This document shows, one piece after another, positions 59,990 through 64,000 of a stretch of 64,000 bases of DNA. Under the pieces are notes generated by a model. That model was not told the origin of the DNA. It did no database searches and saw nothing but the letters and a program-made list of their open reading frames with translations. The position numbers were made by a program, and so were the translations under genes. Every line of letters starts with the position of its first letter. Positions within the stretch are counted from its first letter, which is position 1. This DNA is from Narthecium ossifragum (taxonomy: Eukaryota > Streptophyta > Magnoliopsida > Dioscoreales > Nartheciaceae), in the NCBI GenBank assembly GCA_963920575.1, contig OY986972.1, positions 21,736,083 through 21,800,082 of the forward strand, read 5' to 3'.

Positions 59990-62085
59990 ATCTTGAAGGA
60001 GTACTCTGGACTTTTCATGAAGCTATTTGGTAGCTGTTGTTATGAATCTTGCTATATTTATCATCTTGCTTACCTTATATGCGGTTGCTCTGTTTTTTTC
60101 TAAACTTTCACATGAGATTCTTATTCATCAAGCTGACGAGCTGCACTCAAAAGCAACGAAAGAAAATTCTATTAAGAAAGAAATAAGCTGACGAGCGGTT
60201 CCTGGGCATGTTTCTTGCTTCAAGTAGGCTTCCTACACAACATTGTTTGTCTCTCATACACTTGATTCATTAAGGTCACTTGCTCTCCCAATTCCCGCTA
60301 CAAAGAAGAAGGAAAACATAAATAGCATGTACACTACAAACCATTCCAGTAACCTGAGAACCATTAAAACATGGCAAATGGAGGTTGTGACAAAATACAT
60401 ATTGTTATCAGTAGACCATAATAAGGTGGGCAGGAGGAGAAACAGGTAGCAGTAGCTTCTTGAACTGATTCTTAACCCTTTGCTTTGCAAGAGAGAGAAC
60501 CCTGGGATTGTTACCATTACCATAATATAGATGCTTTTCATCTTAAAGTCCACTCGTTTCCCAATGATCCAATCGAGACTCTTGCAATGCCTGCTTGCCT
60601 GAGCATCTGGTTGGCTTTCATTTCACATTTCATCCGCTCTCTTTGGCCTGAGCTCCACTCAAGCATCCACCCGCCACCGCCAAAACCCCAATCAAGCTTG
60701 TCACCACCAAATACGAAGTGAGGGGGTTGAGCAAGTGCTTTGCCTGAGGCACAGGGAGACCATTTGATCCCATTTGGAAGGCAGTGGCATCCATTCACAG
60801 GCAATTTGCTCATCTACAAAAGTTGGAGAACAAAATCAACTTCCCAGCATGTGTAATGCAAACATGTCTCAACTTAATTCAGCCAGTACAAACACAAAAG
60901 GAGATCCTTGCACATTTTTGTGCCTTCCACAATCTCAACCAGATGGGCTTAACCAGCAAATAACAGAAGAGTTTAAACTGCTGAATACTTGGCGTCTAAC
61001 TACTTCGTAAGAGGCAAAATAACCAAATGATATTAAGAGAGATGGGGGAAAATCAGGTACAGTTGTAAGAACAAAAGCAAGACTGTAAACAAATAAAATT
61101 AGGTGACTGATCATCAAGAAGGTCCCCAAGACCTTACATTATGGACATCCAGATCCTCATGGAATCATTGTAGTTCAAAATTTTCAACACGCCATGTTTC
61201 GATGCGGGACCATATTTCCTATCATAGGCACACAAAGCTTTTGCAGTTAGTGAGTACTTAATGAGCTTTCGAAATTTTAGACACTTCGATGATAACAAAA
61301 GACAACTGGTGTTTTCACAATTTTCCTAGGCTTTTCGCAGCATCTTTTACAAGGTAGAAGATGATACGTTCAGAAAATTTGATGACTGAAGAAAATAAGT
61401 GCGTTGCTTGTGCTTGCAAGAAAAAAAGCCGGCCTCAGACTTTGTTACAACAATGTACACAGGATGGCACCTAGAGTTGTTTGAAAATTTTGCCTTTGAT
61501 CCTTGTACAATTCAAGTGTACAAGGTTACTCCTATCGCTCTTTAATACAGTAGTTATGTACTACATAGGAAAGGACAAAGGATCTGGTACTGTCTGCAAT
61601 AACAGATGAGAAATGTTTGAAGGCAAAATCAATTCCAGTACATTCACTCAGCCGGCTACAATAATATAGGGGGGGAAAATAACTGAGGTTGATATTGCAT
61701 CGGCCATCTATATAAGCAATTTTTTCCTTACAGAAAATGATAAAAACAAGAAGAGAGAATTACTATACAGGGATGAAGAGAAATTAGTATAGAAGAATGA
61801 AGATATGACTTTATACTGCTCCAAGAATTAATTACCTCAGGTCCTCAATCCAATTTCAGTATTCAAAAGAGTGTCATGTACATAATCCTGAAGTAAGGAC
61901 TCTATTCAATCAATTAAGTTGAGGAAGAAAAGAATGGAATCAAATGCAATAAGAATGTTCCTAAGAATTTAATCACTTGAGGAACCAAGCTTTACCTAGT
62001 CTCCACATAAAGACATGGAACTGAGATAGAACATACTTAGTTACCTTACATTTCCCGTTACCTCGATCCTGCTCCTTTGGCGCTG
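59990..62085. repeat. Duplicated segment, copy 2
   Basis: Nearly identical to 39990-42290. It starts with a 25-bp piece equal to 39606-39632, lacks the equivalent of 41053-41290, and at its end jumps from the equivalent of 42290 to a short piece of the PPR gene (about 42440-42470), so it is a deleted derivative of the F-box/TDP2/PPR locus. Confidence 0.93.
60250..61390 (-). pseudogene. Decayed TDP2-like gene, copy 2
   Basis: This has the same broken motifs as copy 1 at 40250-41600 (VFGGDKLDW, IPGFSLLQSKG), with few base changes, so the decay predates the duplication. Confidence 0.68.
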
Positions 62086-62300
62086 ACGGAAGCTCCTTTG
62101 GCGCACGCCAAGCTCCTTTGGCGCGCGCATTTTGCTTGCCGCGTCTCCCTGGTTGCTCGCCGCACGTCTTGCTCGAAGGAATCCGTTCATGGCGCGCCAA
62201 GTTTTGCTTGTGGCCTCGACCGTCGCTCCGTCTTTAAACGGGTCGTGCCATCTCCAAGATTCCTTGTGCCAATGCTGGGGATGATACTTGTAGACACTTT
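62075..62300 (-). mobile_element. Fragment of LTR family 1
   Basis: The text 'cgtctccctggttgctcgcc' and 'ttcatggcgcgccaagttttgcttg' matches 50075-50140 in the outer solo LTR. It abuts the end of the duplicated segment. A short internal repeat of 'agctcctttggcgc' occurs three times at 62084-62128. Confidence 0.72.
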
Positions 62301-62411
62301 GCTTGCTATCTTGAGGTCTGGGAACCTCATATCAATCGTGACACCGACCATGAGTCATGATTGGGCACTTGCCAACTTTCGATGCCGCATTCCAAGGCCC
62401 GTGTCATGGGC

Positions 62412-62460
62412 TCAAGGCCCTGACGGGGGTGGGGGGTGGGGGGTGGGGGGTGGAGGGAGA
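62412..62460. repeat. G-rich (GGGGGTG)n tract
   Basis: Four to five runs of five or six G separated by T or TG (ggggtggggggtggggggtg) could form a G-quadruplex on the plus strand. Confidence 0.85.
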
Positions 62461-62754
62461 TGAAGGGAGAGATGGTGCATCACATTTAATGCTGGTAGAG
62501 GTGGGACCATTGGAGATGTCGTTGCCGCGGGCTCTGAGGATATTTGTGTTAAAAAAATTCACTTTGACAAAATCAAAATGACCCTATTTTGTAAAATAAA
62601 AAAACAGAGTGGACTTAATATGTAAAAAATTGGGCACCAACAAATGGAGATCTATCAAAAAACTCTCTTCATATGGATGATTGGGTTAAGTTTATTGTCA
62701 ATTGAATACTTCTCTGTGGAATAGTGGCAATCCTGCTTTCTTGTGTGGCAGGGT

Positions 62755-62866
62755 GTGCTACATTGGATGGTAGAAGATCGAACTACTAATTGTATTTTGT
62801 CACTGCGTATAAAAGATGAAAAGTTTGAAAATTTCCCTGCTCCTGCGGAATGCCATAGTTCTAACT
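62755..62866 (+). pseudogene. F-box-associated domain relic
   Basis: A plus-strand frame reads LHWMVEDRTTNCILSL then IKDEKFENFPAPAECHSSN and a stop. It matches ALHWQFERHDDES and LLNMDDEKFDLFPTPTACRG of the F-box gene at 38295-39407. No F-box is found upstream, so only this fragment survives. Confidence 0.72.
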
Positions 62867-62869
62867 AGA

Positions 62870-64000
62870 GCTCCATGAACAGAAGAACATAAGCATTGTT
62901 AGTAATGTCTTGGCTTTAAGATCCAGCCACTCAAATGTCAAAGCAAAATATTAGCATGTCACCTCTTCCACTCTTGGTACCCTTTCCATCACCTAGAACA
63001 AAGCTAGCATACATGGATGACTCCCTCAAAGGTCCTTCTCAAGGATATGGGTGAGTTTGGGTATCTTATGACATGTTATCAGATACCATAAATAGAAACA
63101 AAAGCCTTCCCCAAATGGGCATTGCTGGTTTGGGGGGTCTCTTCTGGCAGCTATTGATTAGAATATCAACTGTCTGGTTAGTGTAAACAAAGAACCTCAA
63201 GATTCTAACTACACAAGTGGATCCATAAAAGGTGTTATTTCATGCCTCATACAGTTTCTACAACCTCATCTCATTACCCAAACATATAAAAAGTAGCTTT
63301 CATCCCTAAACAATGTTAGCCTAGTTTGGAAAGAACTTTTACTGATCCTAGTTGATAGCCAGGGGGCCAATTTTTGCTTTAAGGTATTCCTATGGCAATC
63401 ATCTGGAAACAATTAATAAAAATGTGGCTAAGTATACACCAATTCACCCTTCTGACATTAATGATGTGGACAAGAGCAGCAATTATGATATTAGATGCAT
63501 TATGCATGGAAGAGTAGCGGTTTTTCACTTGTATTACCAGAGGCCAAACAAAAGGGACTCAAAGAGGACAAATAAAAGTTGTCGATATCAAGGTATGAAC
63601 TATGAAGCCACCAACATGGATCAATAGTCATCACTTCATAGAAAAGAAGCTGAGATAGAAACAATCACATCTGACACAGCACGAAAACAAAGGGAATGGA
63701 TATAACAAGGAGAAGGTAAGGATGGAAAGAAAATTTGGCAACCACGTATTTCTATAGTATGATGAAAAGGTAATCAAGTTGTTCCAAATCCCTACGTTCT
63801 TAAAAGAGAAAATCAGATAATGTTTTTGGATCACATTAAAGATCATACATTTTCAACATCCTGGCCCATGATTCCAAGAGTAATTGCTAGAGCAAGCTGG
63901 TGACAATGCCAATTCAACTCCAACAAAAGTAAACAAACACAGCAGAATATTGTGCCGACAATCATGATAGAAACAGGAGCCATCCTAGAAGTGGGATGTG
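62870..64000. other. Right-edge intergenic DNA
   Basis: I see no gene or repeat I can name. Short open frames on both strands have no recognisable motif. Confidence 0.4.

Noticed and set aside
1..64000. tRNA, rRNA, CRISPR arrays or prokaryotic operons
   Set aside because: I saw no cloverleaf with A and B boxes, no rRNA text, no regular repeat-spacer array and no bacterial gene organisation; the DNA is clearly plant nuclear.

Overview
This is nuclear DNA from a flowering plant. The genes have many GT-AG introns, AT-rich introns and intergenic DNA, plant-specific families (plant mobile domain, FAR1/Mutator-type transposase, E-class PPR, F-box/FBA) and several generations of nested transposons. 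A monocot looks a little more likely than a eudicot from the general character of the MSH5 protein, but I cannot name the species.

Layout. (1) 0.6-2.3 kb: short tandem repeats. (2) 2.3-9.6 kb, minus strand: a transposon-derived block with an intact five-exon plant-mobile-domain gene (561 codons) and an intact Mutator-like transposase whose C-terminus is an OTU-type cysteine protease domain. The apparent stop in the transposase is a normal 97-bp intron. ACCGAT/ATCGGT hairpin repeats lie between and behind the two genes. (3) 11.2-31.1 kb, minus strand: one complete MSH5 gene. I could place 35 exons that join in phase into 810 codons with Walker A, Walker B and H-loop motifs intact. Its introns hold a LINE remnant, an internally deleted Ty3/gypsy chromovirus with both LTRs, and GC-rich repeat DNA. 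Five ACGTG-core (G-box/ABRE-like) elements lie just upstream of its ATG. (4) 31.4-37.5 kb: hairpin repeats, a CT-rich minisatellite, two LTR fragments and a broken Lys/Glu-rich gene. (5) 38.3-39.4 kb, plus strand: a complete single-exon F-box gene. (6) 40-44.5 kb, minus strand: a decayed TDP2-like copy and a broken E-class PPR gene. (7) 44.5-50.2 kb: a Russian-doll transposon nest with recognisable target-site duplications at three levels. (8) 50.2-54 kb: a second, better preserved but broken TDP2-like gene. (9) 52.5-56.8 kb: repeated copies of the MSH5 3' flank, one carrying a copy of the last MSH5 exon and a Mutator-type TIR element. (10) 57.5-59.1 kb: a complete solo LTR. (11) 60-62.1 kb: a second copy of the 40-42.3 kb segment, displaced by almost exactly 20 kb, followed by an LTR fragment, a G-rich tract and an F-box relic.

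The genes that look functional are MSH5 (meiotic crossover formation), the F-box gene (substrate receptor for SCF ubiquitin ligase) and, as far as open frames show, the transposase-OTU gene and the plant-mobile-domain gene. The TDP2, PPR and F-box fragments look like debris of a locus that was duplicated and then rearranged. The most interesting element is the pair of an OTU-protease/transposase fusion and a plant-mobile-domain gene, on the same strand and separated by hairpin repeats.
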